A DNA stretch of 64,000 nucleotides from Hydrogenovibrio sp. SC-1 (GCF_002848135.1 NZ_PKGB01000007.1:62001-126000), one strand, 5' to 3'. Shown: positions 28,579-38,113, counted from the stretch's first letter. Numbers and translations are program-made. The notes: generated by a model not told the origin, from the letters alone.

Positions 28579-31270
28579 CGCTTTTTCCTGGCTGGTGGAT
28601 AAGCCGATAACAGGCATCCGCTATGTGTTTCAGCTTTTTCAACGCCACATGGTATTGCCTTTGGGCGCTTGGTTTGTGGTGGTGGCAGTGGTGCCATTGT
28701 TATTGGTGTTATGGCTAAGTCATCTACAGAACGAATCAATTATAGAAGCAGAATCCAAGTTGCAATTCAAAATGGAGTTGCAATATCGTATGGAGCGCTT
28801 GCAACAGTGGCTACAAGTTAAGAAAGGCGCAATGGTCGGGCATGCTCAAAACCCAACTTTGCAGACGGCTTTCTCAGACTCTTTGGCGATTTGGCAACAA
28901 ACGTCCAGCTTTCAGCAAGTAACGGCGCAATTAGATTTAAGCCAGCAAAAATACCTTAAATTTTTGGAAGAATCGGGCGGCTTTTATGATTTATTTTTTA
29001 TTTCACCCACCGGCCGAATTTTTTATACCTTGGAGCAGGAAGCCGACTTAGGCGAGGATTTAACACAACTTCCATTGCGAGACTCCCCTTTGGGAAAGGC
29101 TTGGAATATGTCACGCTATTTACTTGATATTCAGATGTCAAACATCGACTATTATCCGCCATCGGATCGGTTAGGGTTTTTCTTAGTGATGCCGATGATT
29201 CATCATGGTCGGTTAATCGGCTACTTTGCAGGACAGCTTGAAACCGGCGATTTGGTAACCATATTTGAACAGAAGCCTGCAAGTGTCGTTCCGGGTAAAT
29301 TTTGGGTGGGTGCAGTGCATGGGCGGATGTATGTTGATATTTTAGCGTCACTTGAAATGGCCCGTGGGCGTCAAATGGTGGCGTTGCCAGTTCAGTCCTT
29401 AACCAGTCAACCGATCTTACGTGCGATGCATTCCGAGTCAGGGGCAGGTAAAGCTATTGGAATAGATGGAGGAGACGTTTTTGCCGCTTGGTCGTATTTA
29501 CCCGATTTTGGTTGGGGTATGGTCTATCAAAAGCCACTGGATCAAGTTTATAAAACTTTGGATCAGCAGAATGTACTCTTCGTCATTGTGATTGTATTAA
29601 CGTTGATTTTTGTCAGTATTTTGTCTTTGCTGTTTTATGGTTATCTCTATGAGCCGATTGAAGCATTGATGACTGGTATGAAACGGTTTTCAACGTATAA
29701 AACCTTAAAGCCGGATCAATTGGCGGCTTCTAAACGTTACCAAGTCGCTATTAAGGGAAATAATGAATTTGCTCAGTTGGGTCGCGTTTTTAATGATATG
29801 TCACTCCAATTGGTTAAAACGCTGCGAGAGCAAGCCAAAAAAAATGCTCTTTTGGCTGAGCAACAAGCTGAAATTAAAGCCTATTCAGAAAAACTGGCGG
29901 AAAAAGTAGCGGAAAAAACGCAACATCTCGCTGCGACCCAGAATGAGATGCGGTTTATTTTGCATTATGCGCCAATGATGATTATGAATAAAGATTTGCA
30001 TGGGCGCTATACGATGGTGAATCGACAAGCAGCGGATTTATTGGGAAAATCAGCTTTGAGCTTGGAAGGATTAGATGATTTGGATATTTTTCCACCTACC
30101 ACAGCTCAGGTGATTCGTAAGCACGACAGTTTGGTACTCTCTGGTCGCGACCCCAAGCAATTTGAAGAATCTTATTATGGTCGTGATTTTCTCGTATTAC
30201 GTTTTCTATTGGAAAGCCCGGAATCGGGTATTTATGGGATTTGCAGTATGGGGGTCGATGTCACCGAACAAAAAGCCATTGAAAAAAAATTACAGGAAAC
30301 CAGTGAATTACGGCAAAGAGTCGCGTGGCAGCTACAGCAATCTTATGACATCCAGGACCAGTTTATCGCGAGTTTAATCATTGATGAGTCTGGCAAACTG
30401 GCTGAAACTAGCCAGGCCTGGTTAACCTTATTTGGTTTTGACAGAGCAGCTGTGCAAACAAAACCTTTGGAGCGGATATTGCAGTGTGGATGTGCTGATC
30501 CAGGTCAGTGTAAAGCTGAGGAGCAATGGCGTCAGTTGAAGAGAGTCATTCAAGAGGTTTTTGAGAGAGGTGAAACCTCTGTTGAAAGAGTTGAGTGGCT
30601 GGATTTAGAACAGCATACACGCTATTTTGAAGTCACCGTGACCCCTATTTGGGACGATAAAAATGAAATTCATCAAGTACAAACATTTTGGCAGGATCGT
30701 ACCAATGAAGAAAAAATTACGCGTTTAGCCATTACCGATGCTTTAACAGGGTTGTATAACCGTCATCAGTATAACGAGTTATCACAAACTTTGCTAAAAG
30801 ATGTGGCGCAACACAATAACGTGGAACGACTCGGTTTTGTGTTACTTGATGTCGACTTTTTTAAACAATATAACGATTCCTGTGGGCATCTTGCAGGGGA
30901 TGAAGCGTTACAGCAAATCGGTCAATGTTGCTTGGCTTTAAGTGAACAGACGGATCATCCTTTCTTCCGATTAGGCGGGGAGGAATTTGCGGCGTTTGTT
31001 GTGAATACCACTGAATCAGATTTAAAGGCCTTTGCGGAGCAGGTAAGGCAAAGCATTTTGGCCTTAGCCATTGAACATCCCAAAAATGCTGCCAGCCGTT
31101 ATTTATCAATATCGGTGGGCATTACTTTAGGAAAACTGCAATCGCTTGCCAGTATCGACCTGCTGTATCAGCAAGCAGATTTAGCGCTTTATCATGCCAA
31201 AGAATCAGGACGTAATCAGGTTGTATTATTCAGTAACCTGTCTGGAGAAGCCGATGTTGACGCACTATAA
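28571..31270 (+). CDS. Membrane diguanylate cyclase with periplasmic sensor and PAS domains
   Basis: 899 residues from the ATG at 28571, with CGAGGG upstream. Order: transmembrane helix (~28-50), a periplasmic dCache-like region (to ~335), second helix (~337-360), HAMP-like and coiled-coil part, a PAS domain (~460-570, FILHYAPMMIMNKDLHGRYTM...), a second PAS-like part with CGCADPGQC, and a GGDEF domain. The active site is intact (RLGGEEFAAF, GGEEF at 802-806). The RxxD inhibitory site is not seen before it. It is translationally coupled to the binding protein upstream and overlaps the next gene, so ligand binding outside may set c-di-GMP output. Confidence 0.88.
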   Translation: MSSAFSWLVDKPITGIRYVFQLFQRHMVLPLGAWFVVVAVVPLLLVLWLSHLQNESIIEAESKLQFKMELQYRMERLQQWLQVKKGAMVGHAQNPTLQTAFSDSLAIWQQTSSFQQVTAQLDLSQQKYLKFLEESGGFYDLFFISPTGRIFYTLEQEADLGEDLTQLPLRDSPLGKAWNMSRYLLDIQMSNIDYYPPSDRLGFFLVMPMIHHGRLIGYFAGQLETGDLVTIFEQKPASVVPGKFWVGAVHGRMYVDILASLEMARGRQMVALPVQSLTSQPILRAMHSESGAGKAIGIDGGDVFAAWSYLPDFGWGMVYQKPLDQVYKTLDQQNVLFVIVIVLTLIFVSILSLLFYGYLYEPIEALMTGMKRFSTYKTLKPDQLAASKRYQVAIKGNNEFAQLGRVFNDMSLQLVKTLREQAKKNALLAEQQAEIKAYSEKLAEKVAEKTQHLAATQNEMRFILHYAPMMIMNKDLHGRYTMVNRQAADLLGKSALSLEGLDDLDIFPPTTAQVIRKHDSLVLSGRDPKQFEESYYGRDFLVLRFLLESPESGIYGICSMGVDVTEQKAIEKKLQETSELRQRVAWQLQQSYDIQDQFIASLIIDESGKLAETSQAWLTLFGFDRAAVQTKPLERILQCGCADPGQCKAEEQWRQLKRVIQEVFERGETSVERVEWLDLEQHTRYFEVTVTPIWDDKNEIHQVQTFWQDRTNEEKITRLAITDALTGLYNRHQYNELSQTLLKDVAQHNNVERLGFVLLDVDFFKQYNDSCGHLAGDEALQQIGQCCLALSEQTDHPFFRLGGEEFAAFVVNTTESDLKAFAEQVRQSILALAIEHPKNAASRYLSISVGITLGKLQSLASIDLLYQQADLALYHAKESGRNQVVLFSNLSGEADVDAL
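30412..30421. repeat. CCAGGCCTGG copy inside the diguanylate cyclase gene
   Basis: Exact copy, read in frame within Ser-Gln-Ala-Trp-Leu. Confidence 0.9.
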
Positions 31271-33674
31271 AAACATTTTTATTATGATTTTCATCACCCT
31301 GTGGGTGCCTCTGGTCTTCAATTATTTTGGTTATGTGTTTATCGAGGGTCAGTGGATTCAGTTTGCGTTGCATTCATTAGTGGAAGTGATGGGGGCGGTA
31401 TTGGCGATCGTTATGGCTGTTATTATGTCGGAGGCACTGTCCTATCGACAGTTGAAGCCAATTTTCCATTGGGTGGTAAGGGCGTTTTTAGCATTAGCCA
31501 TCTTAGATCTTGTGCATGCGGCAATGAATGTAGAAACTTTATTTGTATGGTTTCATTCCATATCGGGATTTTTCGCTAGTTTATTACTGATGATTGGCGT
31601 CTTTGCACAAGGCATAAGCTGGAAAATTCCTGTACCACGAAAAATCTCCGTATTGGTTGTAATGGCGGTATTTGCCTTTTTGTCAATCCAATTTGATCAG
31701 TTGGTGCCCGCCATGACCGATAGTCAAGGCGAATTTACCCTGTTTGCAATGATGATTAATGTGTTGGCCGGATTGATGTTTGTGGTGTCTGGAGTGTATT
31801 TCATTGCGCAATATTTTAAACATGATGCAACGGAATACTTAATGATTGCTGGCTTTGCCTTTTTGATGGTGGCCTCTGATTTATCGTTTGCGATTTCCAG
31901 TCTTTGGGATTTCTCCTGGTGGGGGTGGCATTTATTACGGTTGTTGGCGTTTATTAGCTTAAGTTGGTTCTTTTATGAGTTGCTTAGAACGAAAGTTGAA
32001 GCCCAACAACAATCTCGGCAAACACTCGAAACGCAGCTGCATTCTACACGCCAAGAGCTTTTTCAAGTCTCACAATATGCTCAATTGCTCTGTAAAACCA
32101 GTTTGGTTTCTAAGTCGGATTTGGATGGCATCATTACCGAGGTGAATGACCAGTTTTTAGATTCAACTGGGTATCGGCGAGATGAATTGATAGGGCAGCC
32201 GCATTCGATTTTGAAAGGCGGTTATACCAGTCAGGAAACCTATGAAGCGCTATGGCGAACCATTCAGTCTGGAAAATTGTGGACAGGTCAATTGCAAAAT
32301 CGTAAAAAAAATGGCGATCTTTTTATGATTAAAATCGCGATTTTGCCTATCAAGAACGAAGCCGGCGAGGTGGTTGAGTATCTGGCGGCACGGCAGGATA
32401 TTACCGACGCGATTGAGCGAGAAGAGCGATTGACACAGTATCGAACGATGGATGACTTGACAGGCTTTAAGACGCGCTATCAATTAATTCAAGACTTAGA
32501 AGGCCAGCAGATTGAAAAAATTGCACTGTTAAATATTGACGATTCCAAAGAGATCAATGATTTTTTTGGAATGGCGGTTGGCAATGAACTTATTCGGCAG
32601 GTCGGGCACTATTTAGCGAAGGTTAAAGATCCTGCGTTACGGATTTATCGGATGCATGGTGATGAATTTGCTCTGACTTCTGTGATGAAGCAGCCGGTAG
32701 AGGGGTTTGAAGCGAAGATTGGTCAATGGGTAGATGAACTTTCTGATGTGCCGTTTGATGTGGCCGGACACACGATTCATATTTCGCTAAAAGCAGGGAT
32801 TGCAGAAGGCTTAGATAGTGCGCTGACGGCAGCGGATATGGCTTTGAAAGTTGCAAAAAAGACCAGCCGTTCTGTTGTAACTCAAAACGAAACCTATTTA
32901 TTCAGTCATCAATATAAGGAAAATGCGATTTGGATGCAAAGCCTAAAACAGGCATTAGCTGATAAGGGTATCTTGCTGGTATATCAACCGATATATGATC
33001 TGCAAAATCAAGGAAATATGGGCTACGAATGTTTGGTTCGGTTGGAGAAAGATGGCGCAATGGTTGAACCCGCTTATTTTTTGGAGGTCGCTAAAAAAAG
33101 CCGGTTGTATTCTCAGTTAAGCCAGCGAATTATGAGTTTGGCATTCAAAGCGTTTCATGATCGAACGGATATGTTCAGTATTAATATTTGTGCCGAAGAT
33201 ATGGTGAATGAGCAGATCCTGAATCATCTTCGGAATCTATGTAACAGCTATTGTTGTGCAGATCGGTTGTTACTTGAGTTTACTGAGCAGGAGGCGCATA
33301 AAAATCTAGATGCAGCCATTGAGTTTGTGAAAGAGGTCAAAGCGCTTGGCATTCAAGTAGCGATTGATGATTTGGAAAATGGGGTGACGGACTTTGAAGC
33401 GCTTTTAAAGTTACAGCCGGATTGTATTAAAATAGATGGTAAGCTGATTGCGCATTTAAAGGATGATGTTCTGACCAGCCATGGCAAGGATGCAGAGCTG
33501 GTTATTAATACCCTGGTGGGCTTTGCGCATCAACGCAGTATTAAAGTGGTTGCAGAGAGGGTGGAAAGCCAGTCGCAATTTTTAAAATTAAAAGCGTTAA
33601 AAGTTGATTGTGTGCAAGGATTCTTTACTGGAAAACCCGCTATAATCATGACAGAACCATTGAAAAAGACTTAA
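31254..33674 (+). CDS. Multi-helix sensor protein with PAS and degenerate GGDEF-EAL domains
   Basis: 806 residues from the ATG at 31254, preceded by GGAGAAG and overlapping the cyclase gene by 17 bases. About seven hydrophobic helices (residues ~5-235) form a MASE-like membrane sensor. A PAS domain with DSTGYRRDELIGQPHS and a PAC tail follow. The GGDEF motif is HGDEF (near 467) and the domain is otherwise weak. The EAL domain is also altered: ECL (from 592) for EAL, and DDLENGVTDF where active enzymes have DDFGxGYSS. It is probably a c-di-GMP binder or a partner of the cyclase rather than an active enzyme. Confidence 0.82.
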   Translation: MLTHYKNIFIMIFITLWVPLVFNYFGYVFIEGQWIQFALHSLVEVMGAVLAIVMAVIMSEALSYRQLKPIFHWVVRAFLALAILDLVHAAMNVETLFVWFHSISGFFASLLLMIGVFAQGISWKIPVPRKISVLVVMAVFAFLSIQFDQLVPAMTDSQGEFTLFAMMINVLAGLMFVVSGVYFIAQYFKHDATEYLMIAGFAFLMVASDLSFAISSLWDFSWWGWHLLRLLAFISLSWFFYELLRTKVEAQQQSRQTLETQLHSTRQELFQVSQYAQLLCKTSLVSKSDLDGIITEVNDQFLDSTGYRRDELIGQPHSILKGGYTSQETYEALWRTIQSGKLWTGQLQNRKKNGDLFMIKIAILPIKNEAGEVVEYLAARQDITDAIEREERLTQYRTMDDLTGFKTRYQLIQDLEGQQIEKIALLNIDDSKEINDFFGMAVGNELIRQVGHYLAKVKDPALRIYRMHGDEFALTSVMKQPVEGFEAKIGQWVDELSDVPFDVAGHTIHISLKAGIAEGLDSALTAADMALKVAKKTSRSVVTQNETYLFSHQYKENAIWMQSLKQALADKGILLVYQPIYDLQNQGNMGYECLVRLEKDGAMVEPAYFLEVAKKSRLYSQLSQRIMSLAFKAFHDRTDMFSINICAEDMVNEQILNHLRNLCNSYCCADRLLLEFTEQEAHKNLDAAIEFVKEVKALGIQVAIDDLENGVTDFEALLKLQPDCIKIDGKLIAHLKDDVLTSHGKDAELVINTLVGFAHQRSIKVVAERVESQSQFLKLKALKVDCVQGFFTGKPAIIMTEPLKKT

Positions 33675-33697
33675 AAATAACCAGGCATGGCTATTTT
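33674..33697 (+). terminator. Imperfect hairpin with a decamer variant
   Basis: AAAATA and TATTTT flank CCAGGCATGG (33681-33690), a one-base variant of the repeated decamer, right after the stop of the GGDEF-EAL gene. The stem has two mismatches. It probably ends the three-gene transcript. Confidence 0.5.
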
Positions 33698-33710
33698 GAA
33701 CAAATTTTAA

Positions 33711-33738
33711 TAGACGAAATAATATATTAGTATATAAT
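33711..33738 (+). promoter_or_regulatory. Candidate sigma-70 promoter of the cytochrome c gene
   Basis: TAGACG (33711-33716), a 16-base spacer and a perfect TATAAT (33733-33738), 32 bases ahead of the start. AGGAGA lies before the ATG. Confidence 0.6.
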
Positions 33739-33769
33739 CAATTACTGATGTTTAATTAGGAGAACAGAT

Positions 33770-34072
33770 ATGAAAAAAATCATCTTAACGGCTTTATTCT
33801 CAAGTGCTTTAATGGCGTCTCAAGCTTATGCTGGAAATGCACAAAACGGTCAAACTCTTTATGCACAGTGTATTGGCTGTCATGGTGCGACTGCTCAGGG
33901 AAGTGTGGGTCCTAAGTTAGCTGGACAAGCTGCAGAGACGTTGACTGAAAAGCTTCAAACCTATCGTAGTGGCGGTGATATCGGGCCTATGTCTTCAATG
34001 ATGAAGCCTCTAGCAGCCGGTTTATCGGATGCGGATATTGCGGATTTAGCGGCTTACATTTCAGGCTTATAA
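33770..34072 (+). CDS. Small periplasmic class I cytochrome c
   Basis: 100 residues: signal peptide ending QAYA (18-21), then a single haem site CIGCH (34-38) and Met-rich GPMSSMMKP supplying the sixth ligand, with DIADLAAYISGL as the C-terminal helix. It resembles c553/c5-type or half-c4 cytochromes, which shuttle electrons between periplasmic enzymes and terminal oxidases. It is a single gene with its own promoter-like and terminator sequences. Confidence 0.9.
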   Translation: MKKIILTALFSSALMASQAYAGNAQNGQTLYAQCIGCHGATAQGSVGPKLAGQAAETLTEKLQTYRSGGDIGPMSSMMKPLAAGLSDADIADLAAYISGL

Positions 34073-34094
34073 TATTCCTTGATATTCATCTTAG

Positions 34095-34116
34095 AAAAGG
34101 GCTTTTTAGCCCTTTT
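34095..34116 (+). terminator. Rho-independent terminator after the cytochrome c gene
   Basis: Stem AAAAGGGCT/AGCCCTTTT with a four-T loop and a further run of T, 22 bases past the stop. Confidence 0.9.
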
Positions 34117-34179
34117 TTTATTGCTGTTTGCTAAGAATCCAGATTAATATTATAGAACTTGAAAGTGAGGGGCGAGTGG

Positions 34180-35160
34180 ATGATGATAGAAAATTGGCTA
34201 AAGTCTGGCTTTGGATTCATGCTGATAATGGCATTAAATGGCTGTGCCACTATTCATTTAGGGCCTGATTACGGTGCACCTTTGCAAGAGCAAGTCCTGT
34301 CAGAGCCGGAGGATGCGAAAGGGAAAGTGCTACTGCTTTCCATTGATGGCACCATTTCAAATCAACCAGAATCAGGGGTCTTTCAACAAGCCCCTGGCTT
34401 GTTAGATTCTGTGGTTATGCAATTAGAAAAGGCAGCTCAAGATCCAGATATTAAGGCCTTGCTTATCCGGGTTAATTCGCCGGGTGGCGGTGTAACGGCA
34501 AGTGATTTGCTATACCATGAATTATTGCAGTTTAAGCAGCAAACGGGGAAAGCGATCTTTGTACAAATGCTCGATGTCGCCGCTTCAGGGGGCTATTATA
34601 TTTCCTTAGCGGCCGATCATATTCAAGCGTCACCGACCACTTTAACCGGTTCGGTTGGCGTGATTACGCTTTTGCCGAATGTGTTGGAACTATCAGAAAA
34701 AATTGGCATTAGGGTCAAAACCTATACCAGTGGTGCTAGCAAAGATATTGGCTCGCCATTTAGGCAACCGAAAGCTGGAGATGATCTCTATTTGCAATCG
34801 CTGGTTGATCAAATGGCGAAGCGGTTTTATGGATTGGTTCAGCAGCATCGGCAGTTGAATGCGGATCAAATGGATGACATTAAAACGGCAAAAGTCTTTT
34901 TGGGTCAACAAGCGCTGGCAGCAGGCCTGGTTGATTCGGTTGGTTATTTAACAGATGCGCCCAATAAAGCTTGTCAATTGGGCGGAGGTGAACGTTGTCA
35001 ATTAGTGAGTTATCGATTTAATAAAAATCAAAATGCCAATGCTTACAGCCCAACCCTTAACAGTCGAGCTGATGGTCTACAACTGACACTGATGAATAGC
35101 CAGTTATTAGGCAGTGTGTTAGATTTACAACCAGGCAATTATTATTTATATTTGCCTTAA
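34180..35160 (+). CDS. sppA: SppA-like S49 peptidase, predicted lipoprotein
   Basis: 326 residues from the ATG at 34180 (GAGGGG upstream). The signal has lipobox LNGC (Cys22). The S49 fold is clear: LLIRVNSPGGGVTASDLLY, the nucleophile Ser in DVAASGGYYISLAADHI, TTLTGSVGVI, and the likely general-base Lys in TSGASKDIGSP. Length matches the short single-domain SppA rather than the 67 kDa double form. It may trim signal peptides left in membranes. A lipid anchor, instead of a transmembrane helix, is less usual. The codons at 34921-34930 hold a 9/10 decamer copy. Confidence 0.82.
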   Translation: MMIENWLKSGFGFMLIMALNGCATIHLGPDYGAPLQEQVLSEPEDAKGKVLLLSIDGTISNQPESGVFQQAPGLLDSVVMQLEKAAQDPDIKALLIRVNSPGGGVTASDLLYHELLQFKQQTGKAIFVQMLDVAASGGYYISLAADHIQASPTTLTGSVGVITLLPNVLELSEKIGIRVKTYTSGASKDIGSPFRQPKAGDDLYLQSLVDQMAKRFYGLVQQHRQLNADQMDDIKTAKVFLGQQALAAGLVDSVGYLTDAPNKACQLGGGERCQLVSYRFNKNQNANAYSPTLNSRADGLQLTLMNSQLLGSVLDLQPGNYYLYLP

Positions 35161-35169
35161 TGGGTTGTA

Positions 35170-37719
35170 TTAAAAATCATCCCACTCATCCTCTTTGTCA
35201 GCATGACTGGTCGGTGCCGGTTTTGTTGGCAAAGAAGCAGATGGCTTCGGTTGAGCGATGGCCTTGGGTTGTGTTGCTTTTGGCGCAGCCAGTCTAGCCG
35301 TGCTTTGACCTGAATTCTTGACAGTGAAGAACGCCATATCTTCTTGTAATATCCGTGCTTGATCACTCAAGCTTTCAGCCGCTGCAGAGGTTTCTTCTAC
35401 GAGTGCCGCATTTTGTTGTGTCACTTCGTCAATTTGGGTAATGGCAGTATTAGCTTGTTGAATCCCAGCCATTTGTTGAGCAGAAGCATCAGCAATTTGC
35501 TCAATCATATTGGTCACATTATCAACCGATGCGCTAATGGTGGTTAACATTTCACCAGACTCAGTGGCTAATTTTGTGCCGTCGTCAATGCGTGTCACGC
35601 TTTCATTGATAAGGTTGGTGATGTCTTTTGCAGCCTCGGCTGCTTTTTGTGCTAAAGAACGAACTTCACCCGCTACAACCGCAAAACCTCGGCCATGATC
35701 CCCAGCTCTCGCTGCTTCCACCGCAGCATTCAGCGCCAATAGATTGGTCTGAAAAGCAATGCCATCAATTAATGAAACGATGTCTGAAATCTTATGACTG
35801 GACTCCTGAATCGCATTCATGGCTTCAATGGTCTTTTGCATGACCTGAACGCCTTCATTTGATTTCTGCTGAACCTCATGCGCGACAGAAGTCGCTTCCT
35901 TAGCATGTTCGGTATTATTGGTGACGGCAGAACTCATTTCTTCCATGGTGGCAGAGGTTTCTTCAGCTGCGGCAGCATTTTCCTGAACCCGTTGACTTAG
36001 GTTAATGGAACCTTGAGACACTTCCTCTGCTGCACCACTTACCACTGAGGTGGCGTTGAGTGCTTTGGTGACTACTTCACTGAGTCGCTGGTTTGATTGA
36101 TTAATCGAATTTTTCAAGCGCAATAACTGGCCGTGGTATTCATTGGTGATACTATGGGTTAAATCACCTGATGCAATGGCTTCAATATTAAAGACGGTAT
36201 CTTCAATCGCATTTTCCAATGCATCCATTGAGTGATTTATGCTTTGCTTGAGGCTGAGTAACTCTCCTCTGGCATCCGCTTCCACACGTTTATTAAATTC
36301 ACCTTCTTGCATCGCATTCATCACCACGACGATATCCGAAATACTGTCATTTAATGCTTCCATGGTTGAACGGACATTGTTCATCATGGTTAAGAAGTCC
36401 CCTTTCAGATCGGCATTAACTGCAACATTAAATTGACCATTATTCATGGCTTCCATTACGCGTCCCAGTTCTGTCATAGTGGTATTGATGGAATCGGCGG
36501 AGTTATTAATGCCTTGTTTGAGTGTATTTAAATCACCTGCAAGATCAAGGGTGACTCTTTGATCAAAGTTTCCATCTGCAATAGCTGATATAACCTTATT
36601 GGCTTCTATAATCGCGTTTTGCATATCAGAGAGTAACGCATTAATTGATTGCCCCATGTGCCCCAATTCATCTTCGCGTTTATCGTCTGCACGAACAGAG
36701 AAGTCACCCGAATCGGTGATTCTTTCCAAAGTGGTTTGGATATTTTGAATGCCCGTTGCAATGGCTTTGGGAATAAAGATCGCAATTAGCGTGGCAACCA
36801 ACGTAATAATAATTGAAATGACGATTAAGGCTGTAATAATGCTGTCATTCATGGATTGAACTTCTGGCCCGATGCGATCCTGATCTTTTTTAATAGAAAT
36901 TTTAATATTTTCTGCAAGCTGCGCAACTTGAGGGCCGATGACATCCAGATTGTTTTTAACGATATTATCAATATCGATGGATACTTTATTAAGTGCGTTT
37001 ACACCAGAAATATAGGTCTCAATATACGTATAAACTTGCTGAATAGCTTTCCTGCGAGCCGGGTTTTTTATTGACTCTTCAAGATTCTTAAGTTGGTTTT
37101 GCAGTGTTCTAAATTCAGCTACCGCTCTGTCCATGTAAGACTTTTGGGTGTCATCCATAAATTTAATCGCATAAATTCGTCCGAGTAAAAGGGTTCGGAC
37201 GCTAGCAGATGCAGCATAGGTTACGGCATGTTCTTTGTCTTCATGAGCACTTCGTTGAATTCCAGAAATCAATAATTCGATTAATCGACCATTCTTATTA
37301 AGGTTGTTTTCAATGATGTCCAAACGTTGTTTGGCAAGTGTTTGGAGTGCTTCAAAATAGCCATTATAGGCTTGGAGCTTCTGATCCAGTTCCGTTACCA
37401 TTTTTGCACGTTCGGGTTTTTGGATCTCAACTTTGGCAGTTTTAATATAGTCGTTAACCGTGTTGTAATAATGGTTAAACTGTTCGACTTCCTTAGCACC
37501 TGGATTGGACATAAAGGTTTTGGCACTCATCCGAACCATGAGCATATTACTTTGCACCTGTCCAGCCAATACTGTATCTCTAGCCATTTCACGATAGTCT
37601 TTAAAACCATTGGCGGAGTCTGTGGTTTGAGAAATACTGAAAATCGACATGCCGATGACCAGTAATGTAATGAAAATAAAGCTCGCCAGCAATTTTGCGC
37701 GGATCGTTTTAAGCATCAA
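35170..37719 (-). CDS. Chemoreceptor with tandem HAMP repeats and C-terminal docking peptide
   Basis: 849 residues. Helix 1 (~8-30), a helical periplasmic sensor (to ~290), helix 2 (~292-315), a HAMP domain, then at least three more HAMP-like repeats seen as VISAIADGNF, VMEAMNNGQF, VMNAMQEGEF and IEAIASGDL, each followed by a linker ending LK.(G/S)IN. The signalling tip has [19 protein letters not shown] and [14 protein letters not shown]. The last residues DEWDDF fit the xWxxF peptide that tethers CheR/CheB for adaptation. AAGGAAC precedes the ATG. Stop is 10 bases from the SppA stop, convergent. The ligand is unknown. Confidence 0.92.
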   Translation of the reverse strand: MMLKTIRAKLLASFIFITLLVIGMSIFSISQTTDSANGFKDYREMARDTVLAGQVQSNMLMVRMSAKTFMSNPGAKEVEQFNHYYNTVNDYIKTAKVEIQKPERAKMVTELDQKLQAYNGYFEALQTLAKQRLDIIENNLNKNGRLIELLISGIQRSAHEDKEHAVTYAASASVRTLLLGRIYAIKFMDDTQKSYMDRAVAEFRTLQNQLKNLEESIKNPARRKAIQQVYTYIETYISGVNALNKVSIDIDNIVKNNLDVIGPQVAQLAENIKISIKKDQDRIGPEVQSMNDSIITALIVISIIITLVATLIAIFIPKAIATGIQNIQTTLERITDSGDFSVRADDKREDELGHMGQSINALLSDMQNAIIEANKVISAIADGNFDQRVTLDLAGDLNTLKQGINNSADSINTTMTELGRVMEAMNNGQFNVAVNADLKGDFLTMMNNVRSTMEALNDSISDIVVVMNAMQEGEFNKRVEADARGELLSLKQSINHSMDALENAIEDTVFNIEAIASGDLTHSITNEYHGQLLRLKNSINQSNQRLSEVVTKALNATSVVSGAAEEVSQGSINLSQRVQENAAAAEETSATMEEMSSAVTNNTEHAKEATSVAHEVQQKSNEGVQVMQKTIEAMNAIQESSHKISDIVSLIDGIAFQTNLLALNAAVEAARAGDHGRGFAVVAGEVRSLAQKAAEAAKDITNLINESVTRIDDGTKLATESGEMLTTISASVDNVTNMIEQIADASAQQMAGIQQANTAITQIDEVTQQNAALVEETSAAAESLSDQARILQEDMAFFTVKNSGQSTARLAAPKATQPKAIAQPKPSASLPTKPAPTSHADKEDEWDDF

Positions 37720-38070
37720 GGCGTTCCTTTGGATAAGTTTATAGGTTTAAACAAGTGCTAAATGAAGGTGACATAATGGATAGAGTTTAATCGTTGATAA
37801 TAATAAACAGAAATTATAATCCAAAAGTGTGCAAAAGGCATTTGGTTTTGGCCTTCTTTGCATCTTATCTAGCCGCTTGTTAGGTTGTTCTATCAGTGTT
37901 TACTTACACTTTTCTATTCAAGGATGATGTTGTAGTTGTTTGTTAAGCTATATCATTTTGGTTCAGCAAAGAGAAACGATATTAATGTGTTTTGTATGAG
38001 ATCACAATACTTAGTTGAATTAAATTGTTGAATTGAGATGATAAAATTATTTATGGGGGATGTTTGAAGG
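37720..38070. other. Gene-free stretch between the chemoreceptor and deaD genes
   Basis: About 350 A/T-rich bases. On the minus strand TATAAT (37818-37813) lies about 95 bases ahead of the chemoreceptor start but lacks a good -35. No sigma-28-like site was recognised. No open frame with a ribosome site was found. A hairpin follows at 38071. The rest is unexplained. Confidence 0.5.
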
Positions 38071-38098
38071 AACCAGGTTCTGAGATCAGAACCTGGTT
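38071..38098. terminator. Perfect 13-base-arm hairpin downstream of deaD
   Basis: Arms AACCAGGTTCTGA and TCAGAACCTGGTT around two bases, 16 bases past the deaD stop. A T-run is lacking on the minus strand, so it may work as an mRNA 3' stabiliser. The outer parts CCAGG and CCTGG echo the two halves of the repeated decamer. Confidence 0.65.
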
Positions 38099-38113
38099 AA
38101 AGAGTCAGGTGGA

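Noticed and set aside
37720-38070. A small RNA gene in the gap before deaD
   Set aside because: No paired promoter and terminator on one strand could be identified; only an isolated TATAAT was seen.
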